Origin: an uncultured Lachnospiraceae bacterium
GTDB lineage: Bacteria > Bacillota > Clostridia > Lachnospirales > Lachnospiraceae
Direction of reading: 5' to 3'
DNA length: 16,084 nt
Assembly: GCA_934371475.1 (NCBI GenBank)
Contig: CAKRNX010000043.1
Location: 1 to 16,084 of the forward strand
The translations under genes and the position numbers were made by a program. Within the stretch, counting starts at the first letter, position 1. Every line of letters begins with the position of its first letter. Shown here piece after piece: positions 10,101-14,568 of the stretch. The notes under the pieces were generated by a model. That model was not told the origin of the DNA. It did not search any database and saw only the letters and a program-made list of their open reading frames with translations.

Positions 10101-11330
10101 GGTGATTTCTATCAGATTAACAGCCTTTCTCTGAATTCGGTGAGCGCAGATCAGTCCACGGAAATGAAGTCCGGCAGTAATGATACGATCCGGGTAAATG
10201 TTTCTTCCAGGATCACAGCTGCTGCAAAGGAAGAGGAGTTTGGGCAGTATGTAAACAATCGGGCTGTGTATTACCAGTATTTTGTTCAGCTGGTGGACCG
10301 GGATGGAAAGCCGGTGGAACGGAAAGGTGCGGTATCGGTTGCTTCGCTGACGATGGAAAAGACAGATGCGAATGGAACTGTGACATCGACACGGCTGAAT
10401 CCGGTGACAGACCTGGACAGCGGAAATGGATTCACCACACAGTTTGGTGAGAATGGCTGTTTTATCACCGTCAGGGCACTGGGAAACCAGTATACAGGCG
10501 CCACGATTACTGCCGAGCTGGATTTCAGCTACAGTTCAGCTGAACTGAATGAGCAGTTCCCTTCCCGTACAAGTGGAAGTGACAGCACACAGGGAGTACA
10601 GTTTAAGGTGAACGCCGTGATGGCTTATCAGCAGGACAGCCTTGGAAGCAGCTGCATCACTGCCGCGACAAAACCGGAAAATAAACTGTATTACCGGATC
10701 GAAGAGGGACAGGCAAAACTGACGTATGATTCCTGCAATATCACCAGCAAAGATGGCAACACCAGCCAGCTGGGACTGAATGGCCGTGAGAATAATGATG
10801 CGCCGATGGAGATCAGGTCCAGGGCGCTGTTTGATGCGGCGGATATACCGGGACTTAATCTGGACAGGGAGTCCGCTGACAGGTATCCGTACTATCTGGA
10901 AGGAGAGCTGATGCTCGCCAGAAAAACGGATGCAAAGCAGTATCAGGATGTGTTAATCGGAAGCTACCTTTCTGATTTTATGATTGAATCCGGCGGCGCA
11001 TCGGCAGATACAACCTCTGCCGGCCTTGGCCTTACGGACGGTGGCAGCAGGTTCCGATTCAGGATCAGGCTGACGAAAGATCAGGTGAGCGAGATTATGA
11101 ATACCCCCGTGCTGATTAACATTACTTATAAGGTTAAGACGGGAGCGGATCTGGTTAACATCGATGGCAGCCAGTATGCGAACTATAAGGTGACGCTGTC
11201 TGCGACTCTGAAAAATCAGAAAGGCCAGGATCTGCTGACCGCAGATACATCCGACTATCTGATTTACACCAATGCGAAAGTTTATCTTGGGATCATCGGT
11301 GTGACAGATGTAGGAGGAGAGCAGCAGTGA
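1173..11330 (+). CDS. Giant secreted GLUG-repeat adhesin-like protein, 3385 aa
   Basis: Start ATG 1173 follows AGAGGGG (1158-1164) by 8 nt; an ATG at 1168 reads only three codons. A classical signal peptide (residues 1-29: basic MLRWKNKKR, hydrophobic core, ATA|E cleavage) is followed by an acidic Asp/Glu/Pro-rich linker (about 30-146). The body holds some two dozen GLUG-type motifs (GGLIG, GGLVG and variants) in clusters near residues 297-623, 911-1055, 1723-1796 and 2175-2400. Some are preceded by the usual module opening: DL-x-AL ... DLSG ... FEGNG-x-TI near 739-805, with related stretches near 1218 and 1660. Other recognisable pieces are GCGTYGHPWII (about 1552) and NPYVGRVFDGYA (about 1847). 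From about residue 2618 the protein is non-repetitive, beta-rich and ends with DYLIYTNAKVYLG. No LPXTG, SLH, LysM or C-terminal membrane segment is visible. GLUG proteins are commonly surface adhesins; that role here is inferred. Confidence 0.93.
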   Translation: MLRWKNKKRFAGILAAVLLMQTVAAPATAEEVSAAAGSEVNLSVQEAADQGNLGGNETEPGDLSQNDAEPEDPDPSIAEPESPDGNDAELIDPDDTGADQPGQDENIVDDIILDEETDSTEQAETEQESDLDLFDETESEGELARASGTIELKSTADFINLSLQPAETYQNAAIIITRNDNTPFDLTQTVDGNTFQGLGDQNHPFQGTITITSYQSGIDIPINRSFFNYLDQSARIGEGLYLKSRGNMKAPLLAEYFVNRNKGTGETDGSSTETAVCAAISLIINADQGDEEELSFGGIIGTMEADSALTLSVQNRASAQVALMGTANLGFFCNTMEAGAALTISAYTDANGTSEIAHAISSTGGHAGGLIGEMKAGASLTVEAALCLTGSVTATADGMAAGGLVGTAENPKITLDQPVTRKGSVRGVSESGGYIGRAVYADASVTPDLVNLGIQDLALEGGNHTGGVFGALNVDCPDGGIFTIKHAVLNGITHSGSGWQFGGLIGQYSASSQSSTLRMEAPVVSVSENGSVTAMGGLIGFVAGSGADHALAAAGPSYVEIAGAAVSVNLTNSLNAGGCFGGLVGELGSPGGAGHVLSVSGTTVIQGSDNGYAPDLGVGGILGKAAGGALRISGTTDLSAFSVKGTGTACGQIAGEIDGTVVYAMGSGSGNGGEGYDWKFIRPQAVSVSDVGSYGEVIRLDGSSLTEGGSNSADGTALFCFDPSSHQFSVVDTGTVIGSKRDLAALAIRMQQGRDQGLLSGNITVDSSLSGQTIDLSGTGIYAMLRDNGSQSYSGTFEGNGCTIRLAAGEAYGYMADGSPAENSDGSSATVGIGQLYNHSRIGFFPYCNGTVQNLTLDGSVYFHNVAQGTDVLCGTVTGYTDGATFRNVTVKTATVYRDGAGGDDMGVISIGGLAGRAGGTVVFDGCSMQGSISSASGYWKFAIGGYLAAGEKGASVSVTDCGISGASIVHSKFSDSSDVSNALFGGLIGCLDGSVTISGLTIDRLAMSSYAAGTAGGLLGYYWRKADNTADSVTVTGLTVKNSSLSVEGKFGGLIYSTDEYWKIGDGTQGGAGGIHFAEGNTFQGSTDADNPSALLICSAVTDEANKRKDKAYIEIRKDGLVIDENAVTVSLSGGDYFDDMVGKTKYGENGTNAVLSIGLTALDADAVTLIDQNGCNTWRNSCTVNGSKGYINKNTRYYYNIDYYRRQVEGTPVTDIDTPGKLLLRSLYIYAQENLKQYFVKGNDDLKLTREIDLTGVSYYPMARALTIQDATVTFDYENMNANTEKTYSDANLQHYQMQTGLFSEIVQKFTVTNLTLCGTFGTYEDGKAGALICDHIAQETGKTDQAGITISGLTLDGIRCKDGEDLPLLINAVGSNTAVSMNDVTYTREKYTEKTPVAAALMGQVGSETAQKISLEFANMDLNRKGENALFRTAIFATAFRYGDGASGGSYNFETTTDKVTFGREISNGVKPSIRHNRNSYSAQDGTGQVWYLDTFGNTTAGSYVGAGGPADSAQDFSGYLPYIWHPEDAQNSYYELDVNQKAVYLVDGCGTYGHPWIIQDVSSKDETVNIQTLFTGEDQMMTVMKLLDNTSGNGVALKINKTVLRTKLQGQGDVSVHTEDTDDDVVIIKHGDSVWLEAERKGNRYQEKQGTDVYSVPNEAVMAYLRNGYFLIKENLTLNAGQFTGFGSEDVSRAFSGVIVGDNPERTITLTGENKTGAMGGLIRYSQGSVVKNLTVVLDQVTFAGSSARDFFGGVIGWVIGGDNIIDRVTLTVNSVNKGSAANYTAVGGYVGMVGGYTSVSKDAGKKGGGIVFRNISSAGLTAVSEQATDTEVSKGNTYYYWNPYVGRVFDGYACAEEATCVGMGDNTDKNYKIPKLNGSDKLKIQGNQVVSTYKISIYPYSTITIDSEQAIWILSAIVNSGFGAKVSNEDYKAGSNFMDASYYGRTRTGTYDGVGSDERSEADGTDEKDYWGGRITAGGTEIDRRNHSASYLSTYIISSDVDAKAAAYSLTSDSTGSGRNIVFKEKDYNLRSYGNGFRGIGYGYGDPTTKATLSVAKARALRLKDPGNDPAIQGNEAVVHYSRTVNEYSGGNEIYVTQAGFFTQCLANSSVNYTVENLSFQDVILKRNISRDGISLGVAFARDGAYSPNKLTFDHVTASDITLDQADRAAGLFGYMSSSTTGNKQIKFKNCSVTGMTAGVADSNALYKMNHCGAFIGRSDNAGTSPNEKERTVEFENCTAKNITMYNVQNGGLFGGYIAGSCTIRGGSAQTGMLTARTGGGGGLGGLVGMTDAALRVTGTEETPVTVAQIKMNGTTVKSKDVNGYNGGLAGYAGSANIRNVVVSQVKIAAKNMGGMIGCVGGNVSAQNVEICDSYLANCKDKGGNAYLNTGGLIGTLSGSLDGYQLLSKNNVVGYLLKGNEIANSFDNSKFDSLSGGDIGLQLNDGTYVPYSSLAVAADAVIKEDSPCGIWVGHANGNKVRLTAVSCHGDYSAVKNIGAGKDGNSYVIYADYTGKAEKSSEIGCKPDAVITAGSTRLTGDGAVMGKEKAVRDCIISDTLMESSLMKGYYGGDRSRSLDAVMKQFGSGGGYQSRLSCYKTEDSSYNDGDFPILILHAATRSELNGLINDYISILTNTGQTQEQHYYASIAPTTYRYENGTWSAVASDEQTMAWTAADGVKINRGKYDNNKNQITILDVSYTSPVSEEDTYHLYIPVLVKKLMDVKCSVKIVNGAVGYEPGNIGTKATLNSFGENYTAQISYTYQWMVSEWQSMLENGDSLLWNFDKTVALGEFQTLDRSTIHLTVVDRNTHGSQTSYYQSTLADLIKDGILTEKGDRLDLQKLAGQGHAAYICDLLPLTAAENAEGTFRAADAEDPAAVLRIWDEDKKAFVYYAPKTSDDPQNTTYYTVNLNTECGANEILPVKEQYDLVMNCTQGSDSTPMINTKVELNQTYANAQIPTKVTGTCEQVYIVGDFYQINSLSLNSVSADQSTEMKSGSNDTIRVNVSSRITAAAKEEEFGQYVNNRAVYYQYFVQLVDRDGKPVERKGAVSVASLTMEKTDANGTVTSTRLNPVTDLDSGNGFTTQFGENGCFITVRALGNQYTGATITAELDFSYSSAELNEQFPSRTSGSDSTQGVQFKVNAVMAYQQDSLGSSCITAATKPENKLYYRIEEGQAKLTYDSCNITSKDGNTSQLGLNGRENNDAPMEIRSRALFDAADIPGLNLDRESADRYPYYLEGELMLARKTDAKQYQDVLIGSYLSDFMIESGGASADTTSAGLGLTDGGSRFRFRIRLTKDQVSEIMNTPVLINITYKVKTGADLVNIDGSQYANYKVTLSATLKNQKGQDLLTADTSDYLIYTNAKVYLGIIGVTDVGGEQQ
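1260..1610 (+). other. Acidic low-complexity linker of the giant protein
   Basis: Just after the signal peptide, about 115 residues are dominated by Asp, Glu, Pro, Gln, Ser and Thr, with imperfect repeats such as AEPEDPD and AEPESPD, and almost no aromatic residues. It is likely disordered and could act as a spacer or a metal-binding or mucin-like stalk between the membrane or wall and the first repeat module. No function can be assigned from sequence. Confidence 0.7.
2061..3040 (+). repeat. GLUG repeat cluster 1
   Basis: Nine GLUG-type turns are visible here, each with a GG-hydrophobic-x-G core: GGIIG near 2061, GGLIG near 2274, GGLVG near 2376, GGYIG near 2467, GGVFG near 2569, GGLIG at 2676 and 2778, GGLVG near 2914 and GGILG near 3026. 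Spacing is roughly 90-130 nt per repeat (30-43 residues). The segments between are short beta strands rich in Thr, Val and Ser, as expected of a right-handed beta-helix or solenoid. Confidence 0.75.
3384..4345 (+). repeat. GLUG module 2 with opening DL-x-AL / FEGNGCTI segment
   Basis: This starts with a segment matching the usual entry to GLUG arrays: SKRDLAALAIRMQQG, then TIDLSG, then GTFEGNGCTI (3384-3590). GLUG turns follow at about 3905 (GGLAG), 4003 (GGYLA), 4128 (GGLIG), 4222 (GGLLG) and 4329 (GGLIY). The strands between read like 'x-NVTVKTATV' and 'VTVTGLTVKNSSL', typical of solenoid coils. Confidence 0.7.
6148..6560 (+). repeat. GLUG module 3
   Basis: A module entry with NEAVMAYLRNGYFLIKENLTL and FSGVIVGDN is followed by GLUG turns GGLIR near 6342, GGVIG near 6443 and GGYVG near 6548. 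Coil strands such as VVKNLTVVLDQVTF lie between them. The array is shorter than the others and is followed by the segment NPYVGRVFDGYA (about 6711), a non-repeat insert. Confidence 0.6.
7690..8372 (+). repeat. GLUG module 4
   Basis: GLUG-like turns occur near 7693 (AGLFG), 7825 (GAFIG), 7941 (GGLFG), 8040 (GGLVG), 8166 (GGLAG), 8251 (GGMIG) and 8358 (GGLIG). A five-fold GGC triplet run (8022-8036) sits just before one of them and encodes a run of five glycines. This is the last GLUG cluster before the non-repetitive C-terminal third. Confidence 0.65.
8022..8036 (+). repeat. (GGC)5 triplet repeat inside the giant gene
   Basis: Five consecutive GGC codons encode five glycines, continuing into L-GGLVG. 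Triplet slippage here would change the glycine count without breaking the frame, so this is a site where length alleles could be found. Confidence 0.8.
9025..11330 (+). other. Non-repetitive beta-rich C-terminal region of the giant protein
   Basis: About 770 residues without GLUG turns. Visible pieces include IPVLVKKLMDVKCSVKIVNG (near 9325), YTYQWMVSEW (near 9467), LVDRDGKPV (near 10289) and the terminal ANYKVTLSATL ... DYLIYTNAKVYLG. Alternating hydrophobic residues suggest several beta-sandwich domains. The very C terminus has no hydrophobic tail, sorting motif or basic stop, so wall attachment must work another way. Domain boundaries are my estimate. Confidence 0.5.
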
Positions 11331-11464
11331 TGCTTCGTCTGTGAAGAAAAGATCAGAGCTGCAAAGCATATGACAATTCGTGTTATCCTCAGGAAATCCG
11401 GAAACTGATCTGCCATGAAGCGGAGCATGGTGCGCTGCACGTCAGGAGATCAATGAAAAATAAT

Positions 11465-11502
11465 AAAATACCGTCAGCCGATAGTCGGCTGGCGGTATTT
11501 TT
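11465..11502 (+). terminator. Intrinsic terminator after the giant gene
   Basis: A long hairpin has arms AATACCGTCAGCCG and CGGCTGGCGGTATT around the loop ATAGT, with one G-U pair, followed by a T-run (11498-11502). It lies about 135 nt after the stop codon and separates the giant-gene unit from the subunit operon. The A-rich 5' flank means it could also work on the opposite strand. Confidence 0.9.
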
Positions 11503-11592
11503 ATGTCGCACGGAATGTAAGCTCTAACATAGGCTCATGGAAGAATCCTGACAGGTAACGGACGTTGCGGCTGCCGGAGCATTCCTGAATGG

Positions 11593-11621
11593 TTGAAAAT
11601 TGTTTTTTGGTATGGTAGTAT
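11593..11621 (+). promoter_or_regulatory. Probable sigma-A-type promoter of the subunit operon
   Basis: TTGAAA (11593-11598) is followed after exactly 17 nt by TAGTAT (11616-11621), with TGG directly before it, as in an extended -10. The spacer contains a T6 run (11603-11608). It lies downstream of the terminator and about 95 nt upstream of the first subunit gene. The rest of 11331-11592 holds only the terminator and no gene I can support. Confidence 0.55.
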
Positions 11622-11702
11622 GGGAATAGTTTTTTGCAGGATTTACGTTATTTGCAATCATTGTGTGACGCAAAGCGGAAACAAACGCCGGATTATGATG
11701 GC

Positions 11703-11711
11703 GGGGGGGGG
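11703..11711 (+). repeat. G9 homopolymer at the translation start of the first subunit gene
   Basis: Nine consecutive G residues lie 5 nt upstream of the GTG start at 11717 and also provide the only Shine-Dalgarno-like purines. Tandem ATG codons (11695, 11698) upstream are out of frame with the gene; loss of one G would bring both into frame. The pattern is that of a contingency tract. Confidence 0.85.
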
Positions 11712-11716
11712 TCCGT

Positions 11717-12685
11717 GTGACAGGACAGAAGGCTGCAAAAAATGACAGGGATGACAAAAGAAAACGAGAGAACAGAAAGGCGGACAGACCATTGCAGACA
11801 CAGGACAGTTCAAACAGTTCAGCCAGCGCGGGACAGCTTTGGCGCAGGCTTACAGCAGCGCTGGTGGCGCTGCTGATTGCACTGGTGGCTGCCGCGGCGT
11901 CGGTGTATGCCTGGTATGTGTACAATACCGGGCGGCGTACAACAAATGTGCGGATGGCGGCGGGAGCCGGAGTCAGCCTGCAGATTTCCAGCAGTTATAG
12001 CGGACAGTACGGTTCTGCGGCGGTGCTGGACAGCTTTGAAGGACGGCTGTATCCGGTATCTACGAACCGGATCAGCGGAGGATTTCAGAAAGCCGTGGAG
12101 TTTGTAAAGGGGACAGGGAATCAGCCGGCGCTGGTGGCCGGGCTTTTCGAGTCGGATACAGGCAGTGAGTATTATAAGACAAGCCTGTTTCTGCGCACCA
12201 CGGGAACCGGCAGCGACGTGTATCTGTCAGACATTGGATTTGAGGACAGCGATGAGAAGAACCCGATCTCTTCAGCGATCCGTGTAGGGCTGGTCGTACA
12301 CAGACCCGGCAGAAATCAGGCGTCGGCCGGTGAATATATTTTTGAAATCAGTCATAAAAAAAATCCGCAGGCCGAGTATAATACGATGACCGGACAGGAA
12401 GGGTATGTGCTTGACAGCAGCAGAACAGACGGCAGTACAGTGCCGTTCACACCGTACACGTCGGATTCGTACTGCAATTATGACAGCAATACGGGCAAGG
12501 TGTCATTGAAGAGAAATTCTCTGAAGCTCTGTACGCTGACGGGAGGAACGGACGGCGGCGCGGGAACGCCCACACAGGTGGATGTGTATATCTGGCTGGA
12601 GGGGTGTGATGAGGACTGCACGGAGAATCTGTGCGATCAGACTTTGAGGAATCTTGCAATATCGTTCGCAGGAGTTTCAGAATGA
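11717..12685 (+). CDS. SipW-dependent-type secreted subunit 1 (TasA/CalY-like), 322 aa
   Basis: Starts at GTG 11717 behind a G9 tract; no better in-frame start is visible. Residues 1-44 form an unusually long, charged n-region (many Lys, Arg, Asp, Gln); 45-63 are hydrophobic; then SVYAWYVYNTGRRTTN gives the SipW-type junction, with likely cleavage near residue 65. The exported part has the family motifs shared with the next three genes: YPVST (Pro113), a central FLRTTG...VYLSD...AIRVGLVV block, and C-terminal YIWLEGCDEDC...LAISFAGV. Cys297, Cys301 and Cys305 lie in that last motif. TasA and CalY homologues build extracellular fibres after SipW cleavage; that role here is inferred. An A8 run (12356-12363) lies within the gene. 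Confidence 0.87.
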   Translation: MTGQKAAKNDRDDKRKRENRKADRPLQTQDSSNSSASAGQLWRRLTAALVALLIALVAAAASVYAWYVYNTGRRTTNVRMAAGAGVSLQISSSYSGQYGSAAVLDSFEGRLYPVSTNRISGGFQKAVEFVKGTGNQPALVAGLFESDTGSEYYKTSLFLRTTGTGSDVYLSDIGFEDSDEKNPISSAIRVGLVVHRPGRNQASAGEYIFEISHKKNPQAEYNTMTGQEGYVLDSSRTDGSTVPFTPYTSDSYCNYDSNTGKVSLKRNSLKLCTLTGGTDGGAGTPTQVDVYIWLEGCDEDCTENLCDQTLRNLAISFAGVSE

Positions 12686-12769
12686 TACAGGGAAAAAGCA
12701 AGCAGCAAAGCAGATTGCGAATATCCATTTGATCAGGAAATATGTGAAATAGAAAGAAGGTGACCCCGG

Positions 12770-13687
12770 ATGGATCAGGACGGACAGAAAAAGCCAGAAG
12801 AAGCGGACAGATCAGCAGAGTATGCGGCAGATCGGGGACAGCGGCAGGAGCAGCGAAACCGCCGCCCCCTGACGGCACTGCTGTGGCTGGTGCTGGCGGC
12901 AGTGATCGTTACGGGGAGTACCTATGCATGGTTTACGATGACAGGACGGACTTCTACGAATGTGACACCGATGTCCGGAACGGTGGGCAGCGGGGATTCG
13001 GTGCTTCTGATCTCTCTGGATCGGGAAGGCCCTTTTGATACAACGTGCGAGCTGAGGCCGGAGGGAAATCCCGGAATGCTCAGTCCTCTGTCTACGGGGG
13101 ATCTGACTCATTTTTACAGAGTGACAGCGCAGAATGCAGCAGGGATTGCGCTCCTGTACCGGAACGCGGATCAGGATGTGGATCAGGACACGATCCACGG
13201 CACGGTATATTTGAAATGTGAGAATGCGGCCTGTGATGTCTATCTGGACAGGGAGAAGCTGAGTCTGGGGAGCGACAGCCAGGCGCTGGCAGCCATGCGG
13301 CTTGGTCTGAAAATTACCACAGAAGATCAGGAGGTTCATACTTACATATTAAAACTGGATGAGCTGGGCTCCACAGCGGGAGTTTCAGCGGCGCAGACCG
13401 TGCCACGGGCAGATACGGTGGTGTCGTCTGTGGCAGGCAGCGGTCAGGCCGATTATGTGACCGATCCGGCAGAGAACATTGGCGCCTATATGGCGGAGAC
13501 CGGAGAAAATGACGGGGAATACCATGCGGGAGAGAAGATGCTCTGCAGTATGGAAGCGGACACAACTGCCGCTGTCGAATACTGGCTGTATCTGGAGGGA
13601 TGCGATGAGAACTGCTCCAATCCGGTACAGAATCGGGGAACAGAAATTGCGCTGGCATTTGCAGGTGTGCAGCAGGAACAGACGTAG
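12770..13687 (+). CDS. SipW-dependent-type secreted subunit 2, 305 aa
   Basis: ATG 12770 is preceded by AGAAGGTG (12755-12762). Residues 1-33 are a charged n-region, 34-49 hydrophobic, then GSTYAWFTMTGRTSTN marks the SipW-type leader junction. The mature part carries SPLST (Pro106), the block VYLKCENAACDVYLD...AAMRLGLKI, and C-terminal YWLYLEGCDENC (Cys278, Cys282) ending in ALAFAGV. It lies 84 nt after subunit 1 and 14 nt before subunit 3, so it is in one operon with both. Sequence relationship to the neighbours is clear at the motifs but low elsewhere, suggesting old tandem duplication and specialisation rather than recent copies. Confidence 0.9.
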   Translation: MDQDGQKKPEEADRSAEYAADRGQRQEQRNRRPLTALLWLVLAAVIVTGSTYAWFTMTGRTSTNVTPMSGTVGSGDSVLLISLDREGPFDTTCELRPEGNPGMLSPLSTGDLTHFYRVTAQNAAGIALLYRNADQDVDQDTIHGTVYLKCENAACDVYLDREKLSLGSDSQALAAMRLGLKITTEDQEVHTYILKLDELGSTAGVSAAQTVPRADTVVSSVAGSGQADYVTDPAENIGAYMAETGENDGEYHAGEKMLCSMEADTTAAVEYWLYLEGCDENCSNPVQNRGTEIALAFAGVQQEQT

Positions 13688-13701
13688 GGAGGAAGTGTGG
13701 G

Positions 13702-14568
13702 ATGGAACACAGCAGGCGGAAACGGTGGCTGATGTGGATTATGGTACTGGCAGCTGTGCCGGCACTGGGAGCAGCGGCCTACGCCTGGTTTACATCAAAC
13801 CGGGCGGTTTCCACAGATACAGTGACAGGGCGAACCGGCACAGAGAATCTGGAGCTTCAGGTGAGCAGCAGTCCGGGTTCAGGCTTCCGTGATCAGGAAG
13901 AGGCGGCGATCCGCCAGGTAAATCAGACGGATTTTGAACAGCTGATGCCGGTGTCCACGTCGGATCTGACAAATTTTGTCTATTCGCCGGTGACAATGAA
14001 CGGCATGGCCAGTGTGTTTGAACCGGTAGAAAATGAACAGTATTATTATCACGGCCGGATTTATCTGCGGGCTGTGGGTGATGCACTGGAGAACGGGAGC
14101 CGTATGAACCTCTATCTGGATCAGAGTGACGGCGCGCTGGCCGGCAACCTGGATGGCCGGCTTCTGAATGCGGCCAGGCTGGGGCTGATGTTTGATGGAG
14201 ATGCTTCTTCAGTTGTGATTTTCCGCCTCAGTGAAGAGTCCAATCCGGGGAGCATCAGAAATCAGAATACGGTAGTAAACGGCAGACAGCTGGGAGACGG
14301 TCAGGTGCTGAGCTATCGGAACGGCACGGTTACGGCGGTGACGGATCCTTCGGTCATAGCGGATGAGTACACGATTTCGCTGGCGGCCGACCAGCCGGGG
14401 CTGCCGCAGAGACCCCTGCTTGTGATGGAGGCGAACCGGATCTACACGCTGGATGTTTATTTTTATCTGGAAGGGTGCGATCCGGACTGTACGGACGGGA
14501 TCAGCGGTGATGCGGCACAGCTGCATCTGGCCTTCTACGGTGTACTGGGAGGAGGCGGCAGCGGATGA
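13702..14568 (+). CDS. SipW-dependent-type secreted subunit 3, 288 aa
   Basis: ATG 13702 follows GGGAGGAAG (688-696 of the same kilobase) at normal distance. The n-region is short (MEHSRRKR), then a hydrophobic segment to about residue 26 and AAYAWFTSNRAVSTD as leader junction. The mature protein shows MPVSTSDLTNF (Pro83), the block IYLRAVG...MNLYLD...AARLGLMF, and VYFYLEGCDPDC (Cys259, Cys263) ending LHLAFYGV and a glycine-rich tail. Its stop codon overlaps the next start (ATGA at 14565-14568), indicating translational coupling. It is probably a fibre or surface subunit exported and trimmed with its neighbours. Confidence 0.9.
   Translation: MEHSRRKRWLMWIMVLAAVPALGAAAYAWFTSNRAVSTDTVTGRTGTENLELQVSSSPGSGFRDQEEAAIRQVNQTDFEQLMPVSTSDLTNFVYSPVTMNGMASVFEPVENEQYYYHGRIYLRAVGDALENGSRMNLYLDQSDGALAGNLDGRLLNAARLGLMFDGDASSVVIFRLSEESNPGSIRNQNTVVNGRQLGDGQVLSYRNGTVTAVTDPSVIADEYTISLAADQPGLPQRPLLVMEANRIYTLDVYFYLEGCDPDCTDGISGDAAQLHLAFYGVLGGGGSG

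Noticed and set aside
11330..11527. ATG overlapping the giant gene's stop, with AGGAGGAG upstream, reading MLRL then TGA, and the same frame open to about 11527.
   Set aside because: Only four codons are translated, and the open part runs through the intrinsic terminator, so it is more likely chance than a broken gene.
11667..11675. GACGCAAAG in the second leader resembling a conserved c-di-GMP-I riboswitch string.
   Set aside because: The surrounding hairpins and 3' half of that class are absent; the string just forms TTTGC/GCAAA with upstream sequence.
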